From positions 167,028 through 231,027 of the forward strand of contig JAZUBU010000015.1 of assembly GCA_045638645.1 (NCBI GenBank): a stretch of DNA of 64,000 nt. Reading direction: 5' to 3'. Position 1 is the stretch's first letter; each line of letters opens with the position of its first letter. Source of the stretch: JAGCJX01 sp045638645 (lineage in GTDB: Bacteria > Bacteroidota > Bacteroidia > Bacteroidales > UBA932). This document shows, piece after piece, positions 7,617-16,535 of this stretch. A program made the translations under genes and the position numbers. The notes below the pieces were generated by a model. That model saw nothing but the letters and a program-made list of their open reading frames with translations, had not been told where the DNA came from and searched no databases.

Positions 7617-10600
7617 ATGAAAAAAATGGTGTGCCGTGCACTTTGTGCGGCATGGCTTTGTTTAGCCGCCTGTTGCTTGTCTGTTTCGTGTGTGAACGAT
7701 GAGTATGTGATTTCCGAAGACGACATCAATTTGGAAGTCAATGTGTTTCAGGATGGAGTGGTAATTCCTGTCGGAACGACCGCCCGCATGCAGTTGAAAG
7801 ACCTGCTGGATCAGTTGGACGAGAAATATCGTAAATATCTCGGGTCAGATTCGGAAGGTTTTTATTCCGTTTTCTACAAAGATTCTTTGGATTTTTCAGA
7901 TTCCCTGGCAGCCTTGAAGGAAATGGTCCTGATTGAGGCCATTGATTTTTCGGAGGATTTTGCATTCAGTCTGGAGAATGTGGATGTTTCCGAGGTCAAG
8001 GTGGATGCCATCCACTATGAATACGAGGAACGTTTGGCAGATTCGTTCTCTGCACCGGAACTCCCTTCGGTGGACGTGGCGGAGGGAATGGTCTATGCGC
8101 TGGGAATGGATCAGTACGGGCTTTCGGCCGAGGACCGCACGTTGGCGTTGGATTCCTTCCACTATGAAGATGCAGTGGTTTCTGTTCCGGAGGATTTGAC
8201 GATTCCCTCTTACCTGTTGAGCGATACCGAGATTCCGTTGAGCCAGCTGGCTGAACTCCTCGGATCCGGTTTTGTTTTGGCGGATTCGTTCGAAGAGTCC
8301 ACGGATGTGAACGTCCGGATGATGTTGCCGGAAGGGATTACCCACGTTGAAGAGGTGACTTTGGCGGAAGAGGCCCGGATCCGTGTGAGCATTGGAATGA
8401 GCCGTTCGTTGTTCACCTCGGGTAGTGTCAATCCCCACATGGATTTTGATTTGACGGATTTGTTCGGTGAGCATATTCAGATGGATTTCGAAATGCCGGC
8501 TGCAGGTGGAGAGGTGGTGAAAGAGTATCCTGTGCACTCCTTCCTTTTCCGTGAGGAGGATTGGTCAGAGGATGCAAACGGATCCCTCATTTTGAACAAA
8601 GATCTGCATGTTGAGGTTTTGGGTCGTCCGGTTTACACCGATTTGAAGACGACCACCCGTCATTTGGATCAACTCATGCGAGCCGGCCAGACCATCAGCC
8701 CGATTGAGGTGCTGGTGGAATTCGTGGATTTTGAAGTAGAAAATGTTCGTGCCGGAATCAAGCCGGTAGAAGTAGAATACGAAGAGCAGCTGGACTTGAA
8801 TTTAGGAGAGATTGTTTTGCCGGAAGGCGTAGCGGAGATTGATTACGTTGAATTCTCGCAGCAATCGGTCCTGGATTTCTCCGTTGCTGTCCAAAACCTT
8901 TCCAAATTGGAAGGACTGCAGGTGGAACTGGAAACCCTGGAAATTGAATTTCCGACCGGTATGCAGGTGCAAGGGGCTCGGGACAGTAAGTTGTCGTACA
9001 CGGCCATTGATCTGGCTCAGGGTTTCGCCGGTTCCATCCGGGTGGAACGTTATGTGTTGCCGGAACCCGTTGATGGAACGATTGCCTTGGAAGGTCAGGT
9101 GGTTTTTCGAGCCAAGGCCCGTGCTGAGGGAAAGGTCAATACCGAGGATTTGCCTACTATCGAGGCGGACGATCTGAAACTGGAGGTCCATGTGGATGGT
9201 TCCTTGGAGGTGGATGACTACAGCGCCTACATCGATGCCATTGAGTACCCGATCGAAGTTTCTGAGCATATGGAAGTGGAAGTACCGGAAGAACTCAAGG
9301 ACCTGGAACGTGTACTCGTATATCCGCAGGGCGATCCGGTCATTGAAATCAACATCCAAATTCCGGAGACCGATTTGGAAATTGGTCCCATGAAAGAAGG
9401 CGTGATCATTAGCCTCCCGTCGATGTTGCAGTTGAAAGATGTGCCCCAAGCCTATCATTACGACCCCACCACCCATCGCATGACTTTCACCGACGAGATT
9501 CCTTCGGAGATCCGACTGCCCATTGACTGCCTGGTTCTGGAGCCTGTTCTGAAGGGAGAGGTCTATGTGATCGAGGGGGATATCAAAGTAGAAGGAACCG
9601 TGGGTGTTGCTGCTGGAGAGGTGCGTAGGGCCGATCTGGATGCCCTATTGGCCGATGATGCAACCATCCGCTTTGAGGCGAAGGTGCCGGAACTGCGTCC
9701 GGATGTGCTGGCCTTGGATCAATATGTCAGCACCTTGGAACACGAAGAGGAAATCACCTTGCTGGAGCCGGGGCAATTGCCGGAAGAGGTCCTCTCTGTG
9801 GGTCGGATTGAATTGGAAGAGGTCTATGCCAACCTTACGCTGGATGCCTCTGCCTTGCCGGAACTTGGGGATGCTACCTTGACCTTGGACTTCAAGGTGG
9901 GCTTGCCGGAACTCCTGATCCTGGAGGATGGAGTTCGGGATGAAGAAGGCTTCCTGCGTATTCACAGCACGTTGGATCAGGACGGAAAGATTGTGGTGGA
10001 TCCCATTCATATTGTCGCGTTGGATCTTTCGGGTATCAATCTCCATGCGGAGGAAGCGTTGAAAGAGAAGGTGGTGGTGGAAGGAACCTTCCAGCTCTCG
10101 GATGCCTCCATTCAGGTTGAGGACTGGTTGAATCAGGAACATACGGTTTCTTTGGATGCTTCTATCCAGGGAAGTGGCGAAGATCGTACCATTACCATTT
10201 CGAAATTGACGGGACGGGTGGATTACCAAATGGATACGCTGACCCAATCGGTGGATCTGACATCCTTGACTTCAAAACTCGAAACCGAGAACATGGAGGC
10301 CATTCTTGATCTGGAACACGTCCATCTGACCGTGGATCTGGAAACTAATTTGGGCGTATCGGCCATCGCGAAGGCGGAAATCGTACCGTATCGTCATGGA
10401 GAGGCAGGTGAAGCCGTGGTGGTGGACCTTCGCGTAGAAGGAGCCGAATCGGCAGACCAACCGAAGCATACCCGTTTCTGGTTGGGCCAAGGCTGCTGTC
10501 CGGAAGGATATCAATTTGTGCAAATCCCCATCCTGGATATGATTCGCAATACTCCCGACAGCTTGTGTGTGCAAATCAGTGCCGGAACCGATGCTTCATC

Positions 10601-11111
10601 GGATATCGTGATTGAACCCAAGGCCGATTACATCCTGCGAGGCGAGTGTGCCCTGGAAGTGCCCCTGCAGTTGGGAGAGGACTTCCGTTTTGAATTCTGC
10701 GATACCTTGACGGGAATTCCGGCGATGATCAGTACCATCCTGCGTGCGGGCAGTCTGTCTTTGATCGGTCAGGTAGAGAGCAGTTTGCCGCTGAACCTCG
10801 ATCTGTCCGTGACCTTGCTGGATGAGCACAATGAAATCATTGAACTGGCAGAAAATTCAGGTTGTCAATTCATTCAGGGGGGTAATGGAAAGGATGTGAC
10901 GGTGACAGACTTGAACTTCCTGTTGGCGATCGGACAGGGCCAGCAGATTCCGGACATTGCTGCCGTGAAGTTGAATTTCGTGGCGACCTCAACAAGTCCC
11001 AGTGCTCCGCTGAACGAAGAAACGAGCATTCGGGCGGTACTGCAGGCTTTGGTGCCGGAAGGTATCCATGTGGATTTAAGAGATTTTATGATCGAAGAAG
11101 AGGAGGAGTAA
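7617..11111 (+). CDS. Very large acidic lipoprotein of unknown function
   Basis: A 1164-residue protein with a lipoprotein signal (MKKMVCRALCAAWLCLAACC, then LSVSC followed by VNDE); the lipidated Cys is one of those near residues 18-25, and the acidic residues after it suit surface export in this phylum. No known domain is recognisable. The mature part is rich in Glu, Asp, Val and Leu and alternates hydrophobic and acidic residues, as expected for many beta-sandwich repeats; phrases such as GxVxxEG, LPEL and IEFP recur. A C-terminal part (from about residue 1000) has ECALEVPLQLGEDFRFEF, a type seen in Bacteroides lipoproteins. The tail is EEEEE. A GTG further upstream (7575) is in frame, but the signal peptide fixes the ATG at 7617. 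The DUF5723 gene follows after 4 bp. Confidence 0.75.
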   Translation: MKKMVCRALCAAWLCLAACCLSVSCVNDEYVISEDDINLEVNVFQDGVVIPVGTTARMQLKDLLDQLDEKYRKYLGSDSEGFYSVFYKDSLDFSDSLAALKEMVLIEAIDFSEDFAFSLENVDVSEVKVDAIHYEYEERLADSFSAPELPSVDVAEGMVYALGMDQYGLSAEDRTLALDSFHYEDAVVSVPEDLTIPSYLLSDTEIPLSQLAELLGSGFVLADSFEESTDVNVRMMLPEGITHVEEVTLAEEARIRVSIGMSRSLFTSGSVNPHMDFDLTDLFGEHIQMDFEMPAAGGEVVKEYPVHSFLFREEDWSEDANGSLILNKDLHVEVLGRPVYTDLKTTTRHLDQLMRAGQTISPIEVLVEFVDFEVENVRAGIKPVEVEYEEQLDLNLGEIVLPEGVAEIDYVEFSQQSVLDFSVAVQNLSKLEGLQVELETLEIEFPTGMQVQGARDSKLSYTAIDLAQGFAGSIRVERYVLPEPVDGTIALEGQVVFRAKARAEGKVNTEDLPTIEADDLKLEVHVDGSLEVDDYSAYIDAIEYPIEVSEHMEVEVPEELKDLERVLVYPQGDPVIEINIQIPETDLEIGPMKEGVIISLPSMLQLKDVPQAYHYDPTTHRMTFTDEIPSEIRLPIDCLVLEPVLKGEVYVIEGDIKVEGTVGVAAGEVRRADLDALLADDATIRFEAKVPELRPDVLALDQYVSTLEHEEEITLLEPGQLPEEVLSVGRIELEEVYANLTLDASALPELGDATLTLDFKVGLPELLILEDGVRDEEGFLRIHSTLDQDGKIVVDPIHIVALDLSGINLHAEEALKEKVVVEGTFQLSDASIQVEDWLNQEHTVSLDASIQGSGEDRTITISKLTGRVDYQMDTLTQSVDLTSLTSKLETENMEAILDLEHVHLTVDLETNLGVSAIAKAEIVPYRHGEAGEAVVVDLRVEGAESADQPKHTRFWLGQGCCPEGYQFVQIPILDMIRNTPDSLCVQISAGTDASSDIVIEPKADYILRGECALEVPLQLGEDFRFEFCDTLTGIPAMISTILRAGSLSLIGQVESSLPLNLDLSVTLLDEHNEIIELAENSGCQFIQGGNGKDVTVTDLNFLLAIGQGQQIPDIAAVKLNFVATSTSPSAPLNEETSIRAVLQALVPEGIHVDLRDFMIEEEEE
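11101..11106 (+). promoter_or_regulatory. Strong Shine-Dalgarno sequence before the DUF5723 gene
   Basis: AGGAGG lies 9 nt before the ATG at 11116, inside the Glu-rich last codons of the lipoprotein gene. Bacteroidetes messages rarely carry such sites, so it stands out and suggests coupling or high-level initiation of the second gene. Confidence 0.5.
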
Positions 11112-11115
11112 TCAG

Positions 11116-12561
11116 ATGAGAAAAATTATTGTTGTTGTGTTGGCAGCGATGTTCCTGCTGCCGTTCACCGGAGCCGCTCAAGCATTGAAAGGCAGTTATT
11201 TCTTGGACAATTCTGCCCAAAGAAACCAAATGAACCCGGCTTTTGCTCCAAGAACGAATTATGTGATGATCCCGGCTGTTGGCGACTTCGGGCTGGGTCT
11301 GCTGTCGAATCTGGATATTTCGACTTTCCTGTATCCGATGGACGGTCAGCTGGCAACATTTCTGCACCCCTCGGTGACGGTGGAACAGTTCGATCGGGCG
11401 TTGGCTAAACATCCCCATTTGGATGCAGAGTTCGGAACGAACTTGGTGAATTTTGGTTTTTATACCCAGCAGGGATCGTTCTGGACTTTTGACCTTTCGC
11501 TCCGTACCGGACTGGATGTGGACCTCCCCCGGGATTTGTTCATGTTCATGAAGAAAGGTACCGGCCTGGACGCGGAGACGTTCAACATTGCCAACATCAA
11601 TGCCTATGCTACGGCTGCGGTAACCGCTTCGTTGGGTTATTCCCGGAAGATCGGTGAGTCGTTGCGTGTGGGAGCACGTGTCCGTTTCATTGCTCCCGTT
11701 GCGTATGCCGAACTGAACCTGGACAACGTCCGGCTGATGACGGGAAAAGAAAAGTGGGAAGTGAAGACCGATGGTTCTCTCCATGCAGTCATGCACGGGT
11801 TGGATATTTCCATGCCTGAAAATGGATACATGCCGGATATCCGTTTTGATCTGAATCGGCTCATGGAAAACAAGGTCCTGGCCGGTTATGGAGGATCCAT
11901 TGACTTGGGTGTTGAGTGGAAGCTCAACATCGGTAGTCTCTTCGATGGTCTGTCCGTTTCTGCATCCGTGACCGATTTGGGCTGGATCCAATACAAAAAA
12001 GGGGCCCAACAAACCTTTGCTACCCAAGGTAGTTTTGTCTGGGATGGATTCCAGGATGTGGACCAGCATTTTGATTTCAATGGAGCCTTGGACGAAGTCC
12101 TGGATGATGCAAAAGCCTTGATGAATATTGAGAAAAAAGAAGATGCGGAACAGTTGGTCCGTTCAACCATGCCGCGCGTGTATGCCGGGGTGGAAGTGCC
12201 TTTCTGTTGGGACCGCATGAGTGCCGGTCTGCTCTATTCCGGTCGGTTCAGCCACAGCTATTACAGACAGGAGTTGACAGCTTCCTATAATTTGAAGGCT
12301 TTCCGTTGGTTGTCCTTGGGGGTAAACTATTCGTTCCTGAACACGGCCAAGACCATCGGATGGATTCTGGAAGTGACACCGAAAGCCGGGATGAACTTTT
12401 TCATCGGGGGAGACTATCTGCCGACGGAATGGGCATCGGCCCCGATCCTGGACAGTTTGATCACCATGCCGGACTTCCTGGTTCAGAAAGGACATGCTCA
12501 TCCTTATTTGCCCATGTCCTACCGGTTTAACCTGCATTTCGGGATGTCGGTTGCTTTCTAA
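11116..12561 (+). CDS. DUF5723 family outer-membrane protein
   Basis: A 481-residue exported protein with a type I signal peptide (MRKIIVVVLAAMFLLPFTGAAQA). The opening GSYFLDNSAQRNQMNPAFAP and later SLGYSRKIGESLRVGARVRF are typical of DUF5723, a Bacteroidetes family predicted to fold as an outer-membrane beta-barrel related to PorV/FadL types. The C-terminus ends in alternating residues and a terminal Phe (LHFGMSVAF), as in barrels. It is 4 bp downstream of the giant lipoprotein and must be cotranscribed, so the two probably form one envelope complex, barrel plus attached lipoprotein. Function unknown. Confidence 0.85.
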   Translation: MRKIIVVVLAAMFLLPFTGAAQALKGSYFLDNSAQRNQMNPAFAPRTNYVMIPAVGDFGLGLLSNLDISTFLYPMDGQLATFLHPSVTVEQFDRALAKHPHLDAEFGTNLVNFGFYTQQGSFWTFDLSLRTGLDVDLPRDLFMFMKKGTGLDAETFNIANINAYATAAVTASLGYSRKIGESLRVGARVRFIAPVAYAELNLDNVRLMTGKEKWEVKTDGSLHAVMHGLDISMPENGYMPDIRFDLNRLMENKVLAGYGGSIDLGVEWKLNIGSLFDGLSVSASVTDLGWIQYKKGAQQTFATQGSFVWDGFQDVDQHFDFNGALDEVLDDAKALMNIEKKEDAEQLVRSTMPRVYAGVEVPFCWDRMSAGLLYSGRFSHSYYRQELTASYNLKAFRWLSLGVNYSFLNTAKTIGWILEVTPKAGMNFFIGGDYLPTEWASAPILDSLITMPDFLVQKGHAHPYLPMSYRFNLHFGMSVAF

Positions 12562-12602
12562 TATAAGGAATGGTACATGGGATTCATCAAGGATCCCAGG
12601 AG

Positions 12603-12636
12603 AAAGGGGATGACGATTGCGTGATCCCCTTTTTTA
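12603..12636 (+). terminator. Terminator after the DUF5723 gene
   Basis: Stem AAAGGGGAT (12603-12611) with ATCCCCTTT (12624-12632), loop of 12, followed by further T residues. It ends the lipoprotein/DUF5723 operon ahead of the convergent rmuC. Confidence 0.8.
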
Positions 12637-12679
12637 TATGCTGTCCGGGCGAAGCGGGTTTGGGTCCACGACCGGCGTG

Positions 12680-13969
12680 TTATTCGGTGCAAGTGGGCAG
12701 TGCATTCTTGCCGGAGGGTGCCTGAATGCCGTGGTCGATGGCCCGAAGGGCCGCTTTGACAATGCTCTGTTTGCCTTCGACCAGCCGTTTGGAATTGGTC
12801 TTGAAGCCATCCAGAACCTGCTCCAGGTCTTTTTCAAGGACGGCATTGGCATGGCAGAAAATGCCGACCCGTTCGACCATATCCTGGGCGGCACAGACGA
12901 TTTCTGCGATGTTTTCCATTTGTTCTTTCTGAACCCAAGCGGTGCGGATGAGGCGAAGGAATGGAATGAGGGTCTCTTCGGTGGTGATGAGGACGTTCTG
13001 TTTGAAGGCTTTGGCAAAGATATCTTTGTCTTCCAGCTTGGCCAGTTGGTAGGCTCCGTAGTTGGGAATGAACATGATGATGTAGTCGAGCGCCCGACGG
13101 CCCACGACGTATTTCTGGTATTCCTTGCTGGTCAGCTCCTTGATGTGCCGTTCAATGGATTCCAGGTTTCGTGCGGAGGCTGCGGCCCGTTCTTCTTCTG
13201 TCTCGGCAGCGAAGTAGTCCGCCAAGGCGGTCAGGGATACTTTGGACTCGATGAGGATGTCGGTGTTGTCGGGAAAGTGCAGGGCAAAATCAGGACGCAT
13301 GCTTTTGCCGGTTGCTTCGTTCACGATGCGGTTCCCTTTCTTGTCCCGCAGGTAGAATTCTGCGTGGTAGTCGTGACCTTCCCGCAAACCTTCTGCCTGA
13401 AGGATGTTTTCCAGGATGGTTTCTCCGAAGATGCCCTGTACCTTGCTTTGCCCTTTGAGGGCCTTGGCCAGGTCATCGGCGGTAGCGCCGATGTGGTCGG
13501 TCTGTTCTTTCAGGTGCCGGACCGTTTCTGCAAACTGGGTCCGGATGGAGGAGGACTCTTCGGTGTGCGTTTTTTTCTGGGCTTCGAAGGCCTCTTTCAT
13601 GGCCCGGATATGCTGGTCCAATCCTCCGGTAATTGTTTTGAGGGTTTCTGCCGCCTCTTTCTTCAGGGATTCTTCGCGGGCTTTGAGGGTTTTTTCGTTC
13701 TCCAAAGCAAGGGCCGTCCGGGCGGCCTCAATGGCTTTCGCATGGCTGGACTTCAGCTCGGCCAGCATGTGTTCGTATTGGTACCGCTCGTTGTCGCGTA
13801 AGGTCTCTGCGGTGCGTAGATCGGCCTCGCTCCGGATCAGAGAGGCTTCGCATTCGGCGAGTTGCCGTGTGAGTTGGTGGATTTCGTGGCTTTTCTGAGA
13901 GTTCTGTTTCCAGAGCAGAGCCGTGGCCAGGAGGGCGATGATGACAAGGACGATGAGAATGGTGTTCAT
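12680..13969 (-). CDS. rmuC: DNA recombination protein RmuC
   Basis: A 429-residue protein of the RmuC family, which limits recombination between inverted repeats. It has an N-terminal membrane anchor (MNTILIVLVIIALLATALLW), a long coiled coil to about residue 180, and the RmuC nuclease-like domain with KVQGIFGETILENILQ, the PDFALHFPD...IESKVSL core of the PD-(D/E)XK type, and FIPNYGAYQLA. Length is within the family range. The gene stands alone, convergent with the DUF5723 gene and divergent from the DUF4136 gene. Confidence 0.95.
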   Translation of the reverse strand: MNTILIVLVIIALLATALLWKQNSQKSHEIHQLTRQLAECEASLIRSEADLRTAETLRDNERYQYEHMLAELKSSHAKAIEAARTALALENEKTLKAREESLKKEAAETLKTITGGLDQHIRAMKEAFEAQKKTHTEESSSIRTQFAETVRHLKEQTDHIGATADDLAKALKGQSKVQGIFGETILENILQAEGLREGHDYHAEFYLRDKKGNRIVNEATGKSMRPDFALHFPDNTDILIESKVSLTALADYFAAETEEERAAASARNLESIERHIKELTSKEYQKYVVGRRALDYIIMFIPNYGAYQLAKLEDKDIFAKAFKQNVLITTEETLIPFLRLIRTAWVQKEQMENIAEIVCAAQDMVERVGIFCHANAVLEKDLEQVLDGFKTNSKRLVEGKQSIVKAALRAIDHGIQAPSGKNALPTCTE

Positions 13970-14060
13970 GCTACAAAGTTAGGAAAACTAACTTGTAAAA
14001 TTTGGTACAAACTTTGTCAAATTCGTTGTGGGTGGTAATGAATGAATAACCCCATAAGCA

Positions 14061-14657
14061 ATGAAAACGATGAAGAAACTACTTTATTTGATGGTGGGTC
14101 TAGTCTTCGCAGCAGCTTGCGAGAAAGAACCCTATGAACAGGATCCGGATCACGAATACCTCGTCTATACTGAGCCGGCCGAGGATGCAGACTTTGCCTC
14201 GTTTGCAACTTTTTATCTGCCGGACAGTATCCTGGTGATGAGCAGTGCTCAGGAACCTTATTATTCCACTTCGTACTATGCGACCGCTCTTTTGGGCGAA
14301 GTCCGTGACAACTTGAAACATTGCGGTTATGCGCAGGTGACAGACCGCTCCCAGGCAGACCTGGGGGTTCGCCTGACCTACCTGGAACGCATGGACCGCT
14401 ATTTCCATTATTACGACAATCCGTTCTGGTGGGCTGGATACCCCGGTTTCTGGACTCCCAGTTACCTGAGAACCGCCAATGCACTCGTTCTGGAACTGCT
14501 GGATCTTTCCACCGCGACGGGCAGCCCGACCGTCTATCCGATTGCCTGGTCGGCCTATCTGGGTGGACCCGCCAGCTCGAGCCTTTATTACGATGTCCAA
14601 CGGATGCAGGACGCCATTGACCAGGCGTTCGTCCAATCCCCTTATCTCGAACAATAA
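14061..14657 (+). CDS. DUF4136 domain lipoprotein
   Basis: 198 residues with a lipoprotein signal (MKTMKKLLYLMVGLVFAAAC) followed by EKEP. The mature protein matches the layout of DUF4136: a first block with FASFATFYLPDSI, a central YATALLGEVRDNLKHCGYAQV, then a Tyr/Trp-rich loop (YYDNPFWWAGYPGFW), a strand block LVLELLD, and AWSAYLGG near the end. The domain is found in envelope lipoproteins of unknown role. An outer-membrane barrel gene follows 18 bp later, a pairing that suggests the two work together. Confidence 0.85.
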   Translation: MKTMKKLLYLMVGLVFAAACEKEPYEQDPDHEYLVYTEPAEDADFASFATFYLPDSILVMSSAQEPYYSTSYYATALLGEVRDNLKHCGYAQVTDRSQADLGVRLTYLERMDRYFHYYDNPFWWAGYPGFWTPSYLRTANALVLELLDLSTATGSPTVYPIAWSAYLGGPASSSLYYDVQRMQDAIDQAFVQSPYLEQ

Positions 14658-14675
14658 TCTTTTACAACGAGTATC

Positions 14676-15287
14676 ATGAAAAAATATACATTACCCCTGT
14701 TGCTGCTGATGGGCGTGGCCCTCTCAGCTGGGGAAGCCAATGCCCAAGTAGGCAAGCGTACCTACATGAACCTGGGCTGGCAAATCAATGGAACCCTGTA
14801 CAACGATTTTGTACAAAATGTTCAAGGCTACGGTATCTATCTGCAGAGTGGCTACTACCTGAATCCCTGGATCGCCATCGGTACGTTCAGCCATTTCAGC
14901 AACAACGAAACCTACCTGGAAAAACAAACCTATCCGCTGCGGGATGGAGCGGCGCTGACCACCGATGTACAACGGAATTTGTATCAGAATGCCTTTGGCC
15001 TGTCCATGCGTATGCGTTTGTGGCCGTTGGAACTCCAGCCGTATGTGGAGGCCAAAGTGGGTGCAGAATATGCTTCGTATAGTACATATTTCTCCCATTA
15101 CGTGACCCGGGAAACCGGATGGGGCTTCTATGTCTCTCCGGAAATAGGTCTGATCTACTATCCTTTCACAGGCTCAGATACAGGTTTGCATCTGGCGATG
15201 TATTACAGCTATACAACGGATACGCAGGCTACGTTCAATCCCTGTGGTTTGAACAACTGGGGCTTCAAACTGGGTATGGTCTTTTAG
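14676..15287 (+). CDS. Small outer-membrane beta-barrel protein
   Basis: 203 residues with a clear signal peptide (MKKYTLPLLLLMGVALSAGEANAQ). The mature part of about 180 residues shows alternating aromatic and polar residues typical of an eight-stranded barrel and ends in KLGMVF with a terminal Phe, the usual targeting signal. I cannot place it in a defined family; OmpA-barrel or OmpW-like proteins are the closest in style. It forms an operon with the DUF4136 lipoprotein gene. Next downstream is galM after 58 bp, without a visible terminator. Confidence 0.8.
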   Translation: MKKYTLPLLLLMGVALSAGEANAQVGKRTYMNLGWQINGTLYNDFVQNVQGYGIYLQSGYYLNPWIAIGTFSHFSNNETYLEKQTYPLRDGAALTTDVQRNLYQNAFGLSMRMRLWPLELQPYVEAKVGAEYASYSTYFSHYVTRETGWGFYVSPEIGLIYYPFTGSDTGLHLAMYYSYTTDTQATFNPCGLNNWGFKLGMVF

Positions 15288-15345
15288 CCGGTGGCCGCTA
15301 TTCTATGGAAATTTCTTACATTTGCTAAAAATAAACAAGCTGACC

Positions 15346-16428
15346 ATGACAACAAAGGCCATTACTCGCTCGGGATTGGATCCCCACCGTTTCCGTACAC
15401 AATTGCAAGGAAAAGAAACGGATTTGTACATCCTCCAGAACCAACAAGGGATGGAGGTCTGCATCACCAACTTTGGCGCACGCATCGTTTCGATCTGGGT
15501 GCCCGATCGGGAAGGAGTGTTCCGGGATGTGGTACTGGCGTTTGACAACATCGGGCAATTTGCAGACAAAGAACACAGCCCTTCCGATTTTGGGGCGGTG
15601 ATCGGTCGCTATGCCAACCGGATTGGGGAGGGTCATTTGGAAATTGATGGAAAGACCTACCAACTGCCGCAGAATAACTTTACCCACTGTTTGCACGGGG
15701 GACCGGATGGTTGGCACTACCGGGTTTTTCAGGCGGAACAACCCGATGCACAGCACCTGGTGTTGACCTTGGAGTCTCCGGACGGTGATGCAAACTTCCC
15801 CGGTAAAGTCCATGTCCAAGTTATTTACCACCTGACAGAGGACAATGCCCTGGAAATTCATTATGCCGCGGAGAGCGATGCCAAGACGGTCATCAACTTG
15901 ACCAACCACTCCTATTTCAACCTTTCCGGTGATCCGAACCGGACCATTGCGGACCATGAACTCTACCTGAACGCGGACCGTTATACCCCGACCGGAAAAA
16001 CGTTCCTGCCGGTTGGACGCATCGATCCGGTAGAGGGGACTCCGATGGATTTCCGCCAGGCTCATCCGGTCGGAAACGATTTGAAGAATTTTGACTGTGA
16101 GCAGATTCTCAATGGCAATGGCTTTGACCACAACTGGTGTCTCAACACGGAAGGGGATGCCACTTGTGTAGCGGCGGCTGTGCGCTGTCCGAGCACCGGC
16201 ATCGGGCTGGAGATCCTGACCACAGAACCCGGTATCCAGATCTATACGGGCAATTTCCTGGATCATTCGGCCGTCGGTAAAAAAGGGATTTCCTATGGTC
16301 CCAATACGGCCATCTGCCTGGAAACCCAGAAATATCCGGATACGCCGAACCATCCCGAGTGGCCCAGTGCGGAACTCTCTCCGGAGCGTCCGTACCGCAG
16401 TCAGACGGTCTTCCGCTTTGTAAGATAA
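15346..16428 (+). CDS. galM: Aldose 1-epimerase (mutarotase)
   Basis: Interconverts alpha and beta anomers of galactose and related sugars. 360 residues. FGARIVSIWVPDR near 45, GRYANRIGEGHL near 90, NNFTHCLHGGPDGWHYR with the substrate His/Arg pair near 107-118, and the catalytic His in LTNHSYFNLSG near 187 are all present; the C-terminal YGPNTAICLETQKYPD carries the catalytic Glu. The ATG at 15346 gives the usual N-terminus; an in-frame TTG 24 bp earlier adds nothing conserved. No signal peptide, so cytosolic. It fits the host-glycan sugar metabolism coded around it. Confidence 0.94.
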   Translation: MTTKAITRSGLDPHRFRTQLQGKETDLYILQNQQGMEVCITNFGARIVSIWVPDREGVFRDVVLAFDNIGQFADKEHSPSDFGAVIGRYANRIGEGHLEIDGKTYQLPQNNFTHCLHGGPDGWHYRVFQAEQPDAQHLVLTLESPDGDANFPGKVHVQVIYHLTEDNALEIHYAAESDAKTVINLTNHSYFNLSGDPNRTIADHELYLNADRYTPTGKTFLPVGRIDPVEGTPMDFRQAHPVGNDLKNFDCEQILNGNGFDHNWCLNTEGDATCVAAAVRCPSTGIGLEILTTEPGIQIYTGNFLDHSAVGKKGISYGPNTAICLETQKYPDTPNHPEWPSAELSPERPYRSQTVFRFVR

Positions 16429-16442
16429 TTCTATCCACGATG

Positions 16443-16478
16443 ACTCCCCAAAAGCTGCTGCTTCTGGGGAGTTTTTTG
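16443..16478 (+). terminator. Terminator after galM
   Basis: ACTCCCCA (16443-16450) pairs with TGGGGAGT (16465-16472), extended by AAGC/GCTT around a TGCT loop, then TTTTT. Strong and intrinsic. Confidence 0.85.
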
Positions 16479-16535
16479 ATGGGAAGCCGGCTTCGTTTTC
16501 TGTCACAAACAGCATCAGACTACGATTCAAGAGGT

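Noticed and set aside
16359..16535. Upstream extension of the helical lipoprotein gene into galM
   Set aside because: It would run through the galM terminator and bury the lipoprotein signal; ATG 16536 is the sensible start.
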